Assembly (NCBI RefSeq): GCF_014287875.1 | Contig: NZ_JACOPN010000004.1 | Coordinates: 196,388-260,387, forward strand | Direction: 5' to 3' | DNA length: 64,000 nt | From: Flintibacter faecis | GTDB lineage: Bacteria; Bacillota; Clostridia; Oscillospirales; Oscillospiraceae | In this document: positions 51,538 through 59,121 of the stretch, in pieces | How positions within the stretch are numbered: position 1 is the stretch's first letter | How the letters are laid out: every line of letters starts with the position of its first letter | Made by a program: the position numbers and the translations under genes | Notes under the pieces: model-generated | Database searches by the model: none | Told to the model about the DNA's origin: nothing | The model's input: only the letters and a program-made list of their open reading frames with translations

Positions 51538-52923
51538 TTACAGCTCGTTCACCAGCGCCTTAAAGCGCTTGCCCCGCTCCATAAAGTTCTTGAACTGGTC
51601 AAAGGCGGCGCAGGCGGGGGACAGCACCACCACGTCCCCGGCCACAGCGGCCCCCTGGGCGGCGGCCACGGCGGCGGCCAGGTCGTGGGTCTCCAAGATC
51701 TCCAGGCCGCTCCCGGCAAACTCCGGGGCGGACTCCACCGCCTGGCGGATGGCGGGGGCAGTGGCCCCGCACAGCACCAGCACTTTCACCTTCTTGCAGA
51801 TCTCCCGGCCCAGCTGGGTGAAGGGCACGCCCTTGTCATAGCCCCCGGCGATCAAGATCAGCTTCTGCTGGAAGGAGTCCAGACAGGCCATGGTCCGGGT
51901 GGGGCTGGTGCCGATGGAGTCGTTATAGTACTTCACGCCGCCCAGCTCCCGCACCAGCTCGATGCGGTGCTCCACGCCGGTAAAGCGCTTGGCCACGGCC
52001 CGCACGCACTTGTCGGGGACCACCCCGTCCACGGCGGCGATGGCGGCCATATAGTTTTCGATGTTGTGTACGCCGGGGATGCGGATATCCGCCAGCGGCA
52101 GGACCTCCCGGCTGCCCATGGCGTTGGTCAGCCAGATGGCCTCGTCCCGGAGATACACCCCCTCCTCCAGCTTGCTCTTCCGGCTGAACAGGGTCACGCC
52201 GGCGGGGGCCTCTTTGGACAGCTCCCGGGTGATGTCGTTGTCAAAGTTGAACACCGCCCGGTCCCCCGCCTTCTGGTGGAGATAGATGTTCCGCTTGGCG
52301 TTGGTATACTCCTCCATGGTGTGGTGATAGTCCAGGTGGTTGGGGCTCAGGTTGGTGAACACGGACACGTTGGGGCTCAGAGTCATGGTCATCAGCTGGA
52401 AAGAGGACAGCTCCACCACCACCATGTCGTCCGCCGTCATGCCGCCCACGTCGGGCAGCAGGGGCTTGCCGATGTTGCCGCCCACATACACGTTGAACCC
52501 GGCCTCTTTCAAAAACTCGCTGATGAGGGTGGTGGTGGTGGTCTTGCCGTCGCTCCCCGTCACGCCGAAGATTTTGCAGGGGCACAGCCGGAAGAACAGC
52601 TCCATCTCCGAGGTGATCTCTCTCCCCTTCTCCGCCGCCTTGACCAGCTCCGGGTGGTTGGGGCTCAGGCCGGGGGTGCGGAAGATGACATCAAAGCGAT
52701 AGAGCTTGTCCAGATACTCCTCCCCCAGCTGGAACTTCGCACCCAGGCTCTCCAGCTCGGCGGCCAGTTCCTCCACCCGCTCCCGGGGAGACTTATCGCA
52801 CACCGTGACCTTCAGCCCGGCGCGCAGCATCATGCGGATGAGGGGGGTGTTGCTCACGCCCATGCCGATGACGGCAACGGACTTGCCCCGCAGGGACTCC
52901 AGATATTCAGCAATGGTGGACAT
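51538..52923 (-). CDS. murD: UDP-N-acetylmuramoylalanine-D-glutamate ligase
   Basis: 461 residues from the ATG at 52921-52923, with AAGGAGG 7 nt upstream. The ATP-binding loop GSDGKTTTTT, the NHLDYHHTMEEY region and KYYNDSIGTSPTRT are MurD hallmarks. It adds D-glutamate to UDP-MurNAc-L-Ala in peptidoglycan synthesis. It stands alone rather than in an mra/mur cluster. Its first 17 nt overlap the end of the upstream HTH gene. Confidence 0.96.
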   Translation of the reverse strand: MSTIAEYLESLRGKSVAVIGMGVSNTPLIRMMLRAGLKVTVCDKSPRERVEELAAELESLGAKFQLGEEYLDKLYRFDVIFRTPGLSPNHPELVKAAEKGREITSEMELFFRLCPCKIFGVTGSDGKTTTTTLISEFLKEAGFNVYVGGNIGKPLLPDVGGMTADDMVVVELSSFQLMTMTLSPNVSVFTNLSPNHLDYHHTMEEYTNAKRNIYLHQKAGDRAVFNFDNDITRELSKEAPAGVTLFSRKSKLEEGVYLRDEAIWLTNAMGSREVLPLADIRIPGVHNIENYMAAIAAVDGVVPDKCVRAVAKRFTGVEHRIELVRELGGVKYYNDSIGTSPTRTMACLDSFQQKLILIAGGYDKGVPFTQLGREICKKVKVLVLCGATAPAIRQAVESAPEFAGSGLEILETHDLAAAVAAAQGAAVAGDVVVLSPACAAFDQFKNFMERGKRFKALVNEL

Positions 52924-53245
52924 AAACGTCCTCCTTCCATGTTTTTCTTTGTAACTTAGTGATTTTACCACGATTCCCCGAAAAATTCAATCGAAAGTGC
53001 GGACACATTTCGACCTCGGCCCCATTCGGGCAGAAAAGGCGCTCCAGCTCCTCCAGCATCCGGCGCAGTCTGCCCCGGCCGCACCCGGCCATTTTGGCCA
53101 GTCCCGCCACGGTATAGCGCCAGCTGTCCGGCAGAGAGGTCATCCGCATAAACAGCCCCCTGGCCTCCAGACTCAGCCGCCCGTCCTGGGCCACCTCCCG
53201 ATACACCATGACAAAAGGCTTGGTCCGCATACCGCTTCTCTTCAT
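52907..53245 (-). CDS. Small winged-helix protein overlapping murD
   Basis: 112 residues with a basic N-terminus and a helix-turn-helix-like part: SLEARGLFMRMTSLPDSWRYTVAGLAKMAGCGRGRLRRMLEELERL. This arrangement resembles the N-terminal winged helix of DnaD/replication-initiator-like proteins that phages and plasmids often carry. I do not recognise a specific family. Its 3' end overlaps the murD start by 17 nt, so murD translation may depend on it. The C-terminus is basic and lacks a partner domain. Confidence 0.65.
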   Translation of the reverse strand: MKRSGMRTKPFVMVYREVAQDGRLSLEARGLFMRMTSLPDSWRYTVAGLAKMAGCGRGRLRRMLEELERLFCPNGAEVEMCPHFRLNFSGNRGKITKLQRKTWKEDVYVHHC

Positions 53246-53368
53246 CTCCCGCTCCCCCTATCTGCCGCAAAATACACCTATATAAAGGGCGGGCTTCCGG
53301 GCAAAGCGGTACGTTTTCGTGCGTCTTTCCCGTCACGAACTGCGGCGGAAGAAGTGCGGTCCCCCCTG

Positions 53369-53397
53369 TTGACAACCCCCGCATTTTCCTGTATCAT
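53369..53397 (+). promoter_or_regulatory. Promoter of rnpB
   Basis: TTGACA (53369-53374), 17-nt spacer, TATCAT (53392-53397), 9 nt upstream of the RNA. Confidence 0.85.
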
Positions 53398-53405
53398 AGG
53401 CAGAG

Positions 53406-53761
53406 CAAGTAAGCTGGACAGCCGCGCGGGCGGGGCGAAAGGCCCGTCTGTGAGGAAAGTCCGGGCTCCGCAGGGCAAGGATAACGGGTAACACCCGCCG
53501 GGGGCGACCCTAGGAAAAGTGCAACAGAGATATACCGCCCACAGTCACACCTGTGGCCGTGAGTAAGGGTGGAAAGGCGAGGTAAGAGCTCACCCGACGG
53601 CTGGGAACAGTCCGTCGCTGTAAACTCTATTCGGAGCAACGCCGTGGGAACGCAATAGACCGGCCCGGTCGCGTTCAGGGGGCGGCTGGAGCGTGGGGGC
53701 AACTCCACGTCGAGATAGATGGCTGTCTTAAAAGACAGAACCCGGCTTACAGGCTTACTTG
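53406..53761 (+). ncRNA. rnpB: RNase P RNA
   Basis: Catalytic RNA of RNase P, which matures tRNA 5' ends. Ends pair as P1 (CAAGTAAGC at 53406 with GCTTACTTG at 53753-53761). The universal GAGGAAAGTCCGGGCTCC-type core region is near 53449, GAAAAGTGCAACAGAGA near 53514, and the 3' core ACAGAACCCGGCTTAC near 53736. Its length of about 356 nt and the layout suggest the ancestral A type. A strong promoter precedes it and a terminator follows. Confidence 0.96.
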
Positions 53762-53763
53762 TC

Positions 53764-53803
53764 AAAAAGGCCGCAAAGGGACAAAACCCTTTGCGGTCTT
53801 TTT
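53764..53803 (+). terminator. Terminator of rnpB
   Basis: AAAAGGCCGCAAAGGG, 6-nt loop, CCCTTTGCGGTCTTTTT. Confidence 0.9.
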
Positions 53804-54309
53804 ATCAGCCTGTCGCTCCACCCGCTCCCGTCATTGCCGGGAGCAAAGCGGCACAGCGATCCGTCCCCCTCGTCTCCTCGGCTCCCCCTGTGGGGGAGCT
53901 GGCACCGAAGGTGACTGAGAGGGCTGTCCCCCGTGTCAAATGAAGGCTATCGAAGCAAATCATCAGGCCCCCAGGCCCGCACTGCCAACCCAAGACAGTG
54001 CGGGCCTGAATTTTTGTGTCGCTTATCCTGTATATCGTATCCCCGTCCCATTTGCAACGACTTTCTCCGTTCTTTGAAAAACGTGCCGTTTCCATAGCGG
54101 GAACAGCGGGGGCAGGTCCTTTTGTCGTTTCGCCGAATTTGGATTCCTGCGTTCCGGCATAAAGAAACCGTTAATTTCCCGTTAAAAAAAGAAAAGTTTC
54201 CAACACTTTTCCCTTTCTTTTTCACTCTTGGATTTGACGTTTTTGGGCTGTTTGGTGGTTTTGCCCATGAATATTTTGTTTTTCCTCCGTTTTCTTACCA
54301 GCTTCGGCG
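53804..54309. other. Gene-free interval with one dispersed repeat
   Basis: No gene is supported here. It contains one GGCTCCCCCTGTGGGGGAGC...GACTGAGAGGG element (53880-53924) and an orphan plus-strand terminator. Minus-strand open frames of up to 96 codons have odd composition and no ribosome sites. The AT-rich part 54150-54300 has poly-A/T runs. Confidence 0.6.
53972..54015 (+). terminator. Orphan terminator-like hairpin
   Basis: CAGGCCCGCACTG, loop, perfect complement, then AATTTTT on the plus strand. No gene ends just upstream; it may stop transcripts that leak past rnpB or end an undetected small RNA. Confidence 0.6.
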
Positions 54310-54338
54310 TTGACATTCCCGACAAAAACAGCTAAGAT
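54310..54338 (+). promoter_or_regulatory. Promoter of the antiporter operon
   Basis: TTGACA (54310-54315), 17-nt spacer, TAAGAT (54333-54338), about 82 nt before the TTG start. Confidence 0.75.
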
Positions 54339-54419
54339 TCATAAACGCCCATAAGAATGCAACGAAAATGAAACGAATGGTGGCCAAATGTGTGTGTCGG
54401 CCACAAGGAGGTCTTGTCA

Positions 54420-55856
54420 TTGAAAAAAGTTCCGGTCTTTTTGGCGGCCCTGCTTCTGCTCTGCGTCCCGGTGCTGGCTGCGGGCGGCCAGGTATCTGAG
54501 ATCGCCGAGCCCACGGCTGCCCTTTGGATGTGCATCCCCTTCGCCGGTATCCTGCTGTGCATCGCCGTGATGCCTCTGGTAGCCCCCGCCTGGTGGGAGC
54601 GCCACCAACCCATTGTAGTGGGCATCTGGTCGCTGCTGTTTCTCATCCCCTTCGCCGTGGTGAACGGGGCGGGCGCTTCTGTCCAGTCTGCCCTGGAGTG
54701 CCTGGTGGACGACTATCTCACCTTTATCGTGCTGCTGTTCGGCCTGTTCTGCGTGGCCGGCAACATCACCCTGGAGGGCGACCTGGCCGGCTCCCCCCGG
54801 GTCAACGTGGCCCTGCTGCTATTCGGCACCATGCTGTCCAGTCTGGTGGGCACCACCGGTGCCAGTATGCTCATGGTCCGTCCCCTGCTGAAGATGAACG
54901 CCTGGCGCAAGCGCCGCCGCCACATTATGGTGTTCTTTATCTTCCTCATCTCCAACATCGGCGGCTGCCTCACCCCCATCGGCGACCCTCCGCTGCTCAT
55001 GGGCTTCTCCCGGGGCGTGCCCTTCTTCTGGAGCCTGCGCCTGGTGCCCATGCTGCTGCTGAACGTGGCGGTGCTGCTGTTCCTGTTCTATCATGTGGAC
55101 ATGCGGGCCTATCGCCGCGACATCGCCGAGGGCCGCAAGCCCGACATCAGCGGCCCCGGCACCCAGGTCCATATCCGGGGGCTGCACAACGTGGTCTTCC
55201 TGCTGATGATCGTGGCCGCCGTCATTCTCAGCGGCACTCTGCCCAACCTGCCCGCCATGCAGGATGCCCAGGGCCAGGTGCTGGGCCTGCCCATCTTCGG
55301 TGAGGTGCGGCTCACCCTCCCCGCCGTCATCGAGATCGCCATCATTCTGCTGGCCGCCCTGCTGTCCTTCAAGACAACCAGCGTCGAGGTCCGCCGCTCC
55401 AACCACTTTACCTGGGGTGCCATCCAGGAGGTGGCCGTGCTGTTCATCGGCATCTTCATCACCATGAAGCCCGCCCTGATGCTCCTCCAGGCCCACGGTG
55501 CCGAGCTGGGGATCACCACCCCCTTCCAGATGTTCTGGGCCACCGGTGCCCTGTCCAGCTTTTTGGACAACACCCCCACCTATCTGGTCTTCCTCACCAC
55601 CGCCTGTGCCCAGGGCTTTACCAGCGGCGTGAACACCACCCTGGGCGTGGTCCCCGTGCAGATGCTGGAGGCCATCTCCTGCGGCGCGGTGTTCATGGGT
55701 GCCAACACCTACATTGGCAACGCCCCCAACTTTATGGTAAAATCCATCTCGGATGAAAACGGTATTCGTATGCCCTCCTTCTTCGGCTACATGCTGTGGT
55801 CGCTGGGCTTCCTGGTTCCCGTGTTCCTGCTGGACTCGCTCATCTTCTTTCTGTAA
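54420..55856 (+). CDS. NhaD-type sodium:proton antiporter
   Basis: 478 residues from a TTG at 54420, with AAGGAGG 8 nt upstream. The N-terminus is a hydrophobic helix (VFLAALLLLCVPVLA), followed by about 12 more helices. GTTGASMLMVRPLLKMNAWRK, then SNIGGCLTPIGDPPLLMGF are the hallmark regions of NhaD-type members of the ion-transporter superfamily, and SSFLDNTPTYLVF is the C-terminal hallmark. It should exchange sodium for protons. It forms an operon with a cytidylate-kinase-like gene 15 nt downstream. Confidence 0.9.
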   Translation: MKKVPVFLAALLLLCVPVLAAGGQVSEIAEPTAALWMCIPFAGILLCIAVMPLVAPAWWERHQPIVVGIWSLLFLIPFAVVNGAGASVQSALECLVDDYLTFIVLLFGLFCVAGNITLEGDLAGSPRVNVALLLFGTMLSSLVGTTGASMLMVRPLLKMNAWRKRRRHIMVFFIFLISNIGGCLTPIGDPPLLMGFSRGVPFFWSLRLVPMLLLNVAVLLFLFYHVDMRAYRRDIAEGRKPDISGPGTQVHIRGLHNVVFLLMIVAAVILSGTLPNLPAMQDAQGQVLGLPIFGEVRLTLPAVIEIAIILLAALLSFKTTSVEVRRSNHFTWGAIQEVAVLFIGIFITMKPALMLLQAHGAELGITTPFQMFWATGALSSFLDNTPTYLVFLTTACAQGFTSGVNTTLGVVPVQMLEAISCGAVFMGANTYIGNAPNFMVKSISDENGIRMPSFFGYMLWSLGFLVPVFLLDSLIFFL

Positions 55857-55871
55857 GGAGGCTTGGATCAC

Positions 55872-56891
55872 ATGGATGACAATATGACTATGCGGCTGGA
55901 AATTGCCCGCCGTATCTACGATCTGGACGCGGAGGTCTATCGGGTGCTGGGCTCCAGCCTGGGCCGGGTGTTCAACAGCGACCGGGACATGACGGTCCGC
56001 CGTCTGGCCAACCTGATGGGCGACTTCACCCAGGGCCACTACCTGCGCAGCGAGCTGGCCCTGATCTCCAACATGGCCCGCACCATCCCCGTCAAGGCGG
56101 ACCGCTCCCGGCTGATGACCGAGTACAACGAGATCCTCCACGCCCTGGACAAGCTGCCCACCAACTTCAACTCCCTGGACATCCTGGACCCCAAGATGGC
56201 CCACCTGAACAGCCTGCGGCTCAACCGCCGCTTTGACCAGGGCAACCACCTGGTGGTGTGCATCGGCCGCACCTACGGCAGCGCAGGCACCGACATCGGC
56301 TTTGCCCTGGCCGACGCCCTGAAGATCAACTACTACGACTCCGAGATCTTCACCGAGGTGCTGGAGCGCATGGAGGCCGACCCCAAGTCCGTTCAGGACC
56401 GGGTGAGCTTTGCCCATAAGCAGAACCTGAACCAGAGCCTGGGCATGGACAAAAACCGCGGCCTGAAGGAGCGCCTGCGGGAGTTCAACCGCTACCACGG
56501 CCTGCCCACCGAGGATGCCCTCTTCTTCAACCAGAGCGGCCTGCTGTGCGACATGGCCAAGCGGGAGGACTTTATCATCATGGGCCGCTGCGCCGACGCG
56601 ATCTTGTCCAACAACGGCATCCCCCACATCAGCCTGTTCATCAACGCCCCCTTTAACCTGCGGGTGCGCCGGGTGATGGACACCGACGGTCTGGACAAGA
56701 AGGGGGCCGTTAAGCTGCTCCACCAGCTGGACCGCCGCCACCGCCACTATTACGAGTTCTACACCGGCCGCCGCTGGGGCGACCCCGCCAACTACGACCT
56801 GTGTCTCAACAGTGCGTCCTACGGCATCGACGGCTCCGTGGCGCTGGTCCGCCAGCTCATCGAAAAGAGCCGTGAGTCGGCCAAGGACTGA
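55872..56891 (+). CDS. Cytidylate-kinase-like family protein
   Basis: 339 residues from the ATG at 55872, 10 nt after AGGAGG. An N-terminal helical domain (about 1-115) of unknown role precedes a cytidylate-kinase-2-like domain (PF13189): VVCIGRTYGSAGTDIGFALADAL in place of the P-loop, YYDSEIF, FIIMGRCADAIL and HLFINAP-like FINAPFNLRVRRVM. The domain family is usually annotated as a nucleoside-monophosphate kinase, but the extra N-terminal domain and the tie to an antiporter gene suggest a regulatory or different kinase role. That suggestion is inference. Confidence 0.85.
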   Translation: MDDNMTMRLEIARRIYDLDAEVYRVLGSSLGRVFNSDRDMTVRRLANLMGDFTQGHYLRSELALISNMARTIPVKADRSRLMTEYNEILHALDKLPTNFNSLDILDPKMAHLNSLRLNRRFDQGNHLVVCIGRTYGSAGTDIGFALADALKINYYDSEIFTEVLERMEADPKSVQDRVSFAHKQNLNQSLGMDKNRGLKERLREFNRYHGLPTEDALFFNQSGLLCDMAKREDFIIMGRCADAILSNNGIPHISLFINAPFNLRVRRVMDTDGLDKKGAVKLLHQLDRRHRHYYEFYTGRRWGDPANYDLCLNSASYGIDGSVALVRQLIEKSRESAKD

Positions 56892-56925
56892 CCCCTCCCC
56901 GTTTCCCATCCCATCTCTTTGACAT

Positions 56926-56971
56926 AGACCAGCGCCGCCCCGGCTCTCTCCGGGACGGCGCTGGTCTTTTC
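56926..56971 (+). terminator. Terminator of the antiporter operon
   Basis: AGACCAGCGCCGCCCCGG, short loop, CCGGGACGGCGCTGGTCT, then TTT. Confidence 0.88.
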
Positions 56972-57015
56972 TATGCCGGTGAAGAAAAAAATCGAAACTT
57001 TCCGAAAAGAAATGC

Positions 57016-57044
57016 TTGCATTTTGGTTCCTGTTTTGCTATAAT
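57016..57044 (+). promoter_or_regulatory. Promoter of tRNA-Gly
   Basis: TTGCAT (57016-57021), 17-nt spacer, TATAAT (57039-57044). Confidence 0.8.
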
Positions 57045-57061
57045 GGGCTAGTAAGTTCGAT

Positions 57062-57135
57062 GCAGGTATAGTTCATCGGTAGAACGCGACCTTCCCAAGG
57101 TCGATAGGAGGGTTCGACTCCCTTTACCTGCTCCA
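57062..57135 (+). tRNA. tRNA-Gly (CCC)
   Basis: 74 nt with encoded CCA. Acceptor GCAGGTA/TACCTGC, D arm with TCATCGGTAGA, anticodon stem CGACC/GGTCG with loop TTCCCAA (anticodon CCC), T arm GAGGG/CCCTT-type with TTCGACT. No variable-arm insertion. It has its own promoter and terminator. Confidence 0.95.
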
Positions 57136-57138
57136 GTT

Positions 57139-57172
57139 GTCGCAGACTTTACCAAGTTTGCGACGATTTTTT
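57139..57172 (+). terminator. Terminator of tRNA-Gly
   Basis: GTCGCAGACTT / AAGTTTGCGAC stem followed by GATTTTTT. Confidence 0.85.
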
Positions 57173-57288
57173 ATGCGTTCTCAGCAGGCGGCACCTCCCT
57201 GCATCCCTTGATCCCTTGCTTTTTGCCCTGCATCTTGATAGAATGGACTTGATCCAATCGATATCATCCTGTCAGAACGGAGGTTCTT

Positions 57289-57939
57289 ATGAGACGCACT
57301 GTACTGATCCCCGCCCTGTGTCTGCTCGCAGCTTTCGCGCTTTCCGCCTGCTCCCCTGCCGCCCCCGGCGGGCAGGGGTCCGAGGCTCTCAGCCCTGTGG
57401 GCCCGGGCACGCCGGCATTTCTCGATGACATAGGGAGACCCCTGCGCGAATTAAAAGCCGAACAGCCCAGCGGCGAAGTCGGGATACGGTTGGACGGCTT
57501 CCCCGATCATGCCGCCGCATGTTTTGGAGAGCCGGGGGCGGAATACGCTTCCTACTTTTTCGGAACACAGAGCGGGGATGCCGAGAAGGCCATGGACGAA
57601 TGTGCCCCTCAGTTGAAGTGCGCCGGTTTCGTCACCACAGCAGGCGTTCTCTTTCCCGACATGGAAGATGAGATGTCCTTTGAGGACTTCTTCTCCCTGC
57701 TCGGCGTGGACGAGTATGAATACTTCGGAGATGACGAAAATACCATCACCGCCGAGGGCTGGCTGAGGTTCCAGTACCGCGGCATGGAGGTCCTGATCAA
57801 CACAAACGAAGCTGCCGCCGGCGGCGGCTGGGATTTCACAGGCACAGAGCTCGTAAAACGGGATGCTCCCGCGTCCATTGCAGACCCGGAACTGTCAGCG
57901 GCCAATCAGGACTTGGCCGATGCAGTCATGTTTGATTGA
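57289..57939 (+). CDS. Lipoprotein of unknown function
   Basis: 216 residues. Lipoprotein signal with lipobox LSAC (Cys21) and a Pro/Gly-rich linker (22-45), then an acidic soluble domain with FFGTQSGDAEKAM, DEMSFEDFFSLLGVDEYEYFG and GMEVLINTN. No known family is recognised. The ATG follows ACGGAGG with 7-nt spacing. It has no obvious partner; the next gene is the acyl carrier protein, which has its own promoter. Confidence 0.75.
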   Translation: MRRTVLIPALCLLAAFALSACSPAAPGGQGSEALSPVGPGTPAFLDDIGRPLRELKAEQPSGEVGIRLDGFPDHAAACFGEPGAEYASYFFGTQSGDAEKAMDECAPQLKCAGFVTTAGVLFPDMEDEMSFEDFFSLLGVDEYEYFGDDENTITAEGWLRFQYRGMEVLINTNEAAAGGGWDFTGTELVKRDAPASIADPELSAANQDLADAVMFD

Positions 57940-57968
57940 CGCAAAGGGACAAAAATCCCAAAAACCTA

Positions 57969-57997
57969 TTGACAGTGCCCCGGATTCTGCATATAGT
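57969..57997 (+). promoter_or_regulatory. Promoter of the acyl carrier protein gene
   Basis: TTGACA (57969-57974), 17-nt spacer, TATAGT (57992-57997). The leader (58005-58040) has a run of ACGT/ACAT-like steps that might form a regulator site; no fit to the FapR consensus is clear. Confidence 0.8.
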
Positions 57998-58052
57998 ATT
58001 GAAAGAAAACGTACGTTGTGCGCATACGAACATATATGAAGGAGCAGCGAGT

Positions 58053-58286
58053 ATGATCTTTGAAAAACTGAAATCGCTCATTGCCGAGCAGTTCAATGTG
58101 GACGAGGATTCCATCACCATGGAGACCTCCTTTGCCGATGACCTGAACGCCGACTCGGTGGATCTCGTAGACCTGTCCATGGCCCTGGAAGAGGAGTTCG
58201 GCATTGACGAGCTCACCGAGGAGGAGACCGCCTCCATCAGCACCGTGGGCGATCTGGTCCGCTTCCTGCAGGGCAAAGTGGACTGA
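58053..58286 (+). CDS. acpP: Acyl carrier protein
   Basis: 77 residues, strongly acidic. The phosphopantetheine Ser is S35 in LNADSVDLVDL. It carries acyl chains in fatty-acid synthesis. The ATG at 58053 has GGAG 9 nt upstream; a longer open frame has no site. It precedes rnc by 70 nt, a neighbourhood known from many Bacillota. Confidence 0.96.
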   Translation: MIFEKLKSLIAEQFNVDEDSITMETSFADDLNADSVDLVDLSMALEEEFGIDELTEEETASISTVGDLVRFLQGKVD

Positions 58287-58356
58287 GCATACAGAAAGAA
58301 ACACATGCGAAGCTCCGCCCCGGGCGGAGTTTTGCCATGTCTAAGGAGAGCTGCGC

Positions 58357-59037
58357 ATGGAAACCTTGGAAAAAAAGCTGGGGTATACCTTTCAGGACAA
58401 ATCCCTGCTGGAAAACGCGCTGACCCACAGCTCCTGTGCCAACGAGAGCAAGGGCCGGCTGCAGAGCAACGAGCGGCTGGAATTTTTGGGTGACTCCATT
58501 CTGGGCATGGTGGTGGCCGACCACCTGTACCGCAACCACCCCGACCTGCCCGAGGGGGACCTGACCCGCACCCGGGCCGCCCTGGTCTGCGAGGAGAGCC
58601 TGGTGGTGGTGGCCGAGGAGCTGGGCCTGGGCGCGTATCTCCACCTGGGCCGGGGCGAGGAGGCCGGCGGCGGCCGCCAGCGCCCCTCCATTCGGGCCGA
58701 CGCGGTGGAGGCCGTGCTGGCCGCCGTCTATCTGGACGGGGGCATCGGCTCTGCCCGGAAGATCATCCAGAAGTATATCCTCAGCCGGGAGGTGGCCGGG
58801 CTGACCAAGCCCCGGGACCACAAGACCGCCCTGCAGGAGCTGGTCCAGCGGGAGAGCGGCCAGGTGCTGCGCTATCGCCTGGTCCGCGAGGAGGGCCCCG
58901 ACCACGACAAGCGCTTTTTCGTGGAGGTGGACCTGAACGGCTCCCCCGTGGGCACGGGCAGCGGCCGCAGCAAGAAAGAGGCCGAGCAGATGGCCGCCAA
59001 GGCCGCCATTGAAAGGCTGGAGCAGCCGGGCATCTGA
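58357..59037 (+). CDS. rnc: Ribonuclease III
   Basis: 226 residues. The catalytic signature NERLEFLGDS is complete, and the second acidic cluster (RADAVEAVLAAVYLDGG) is present. A C-terminal double-stranded RNA-binding domain begins at about 155 (DHKTALQELVQ) and ends with SKKEAEQMAAKAAIERL. It processes rRNA and cuts duplex RNA. It follows acpP. Confidence 0.97.
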   Translation: METLEKKLGYTFQDKSLLENALTHSSCANESKGRLQSNERLEFLGDSILGMVVADHLYRNHPDLPEGDLTRTRAALVCEESLVVVAEELGLGAYLHLGRGEEAGGGRQRPSIRADAVEAVLAAVYLDGGIGSARKIIQKYILSREVAGLTKPRDHKTALQELVQRESGQVLRYRLVREEGPDHDKRFFVEVDLNGSPVGTGSGRSKKEAEQMAAKAAIERLEQPGI

Positions 59038-59064
59038 CGCGGCCTCCCCCTTCCCCAACACAAG

Positions 59065-59107
59065 AACACTCCCTGACGGGCTTTTCACGGCCTGTCAGGG
59101 AGTGTTT
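59065..59107. terminator. Terminator between rnc and the large Sel1 gene
   Basis: AACACTCCCTGAC...GTCAGGGAGTGTT stem, then TTCTGTCTG; it lies between converging genes. Confidence 0.82.
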
Positions 59108-59121
59108 CTGTCTGTATGTGC

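Noticed and set aside
53947..54225. 92-codon minus-strand frame after rnpB
   Set aside because: No ribosome site, crosses a terminator hairpin, no recognisable features.
54819..56909. 696-codon minus-strand frame opposite the antiporter and kinase-like genes
   Set aside because: Spans two well-supported genes on the other strand; Val/Gly/His-rich, no known motifs.
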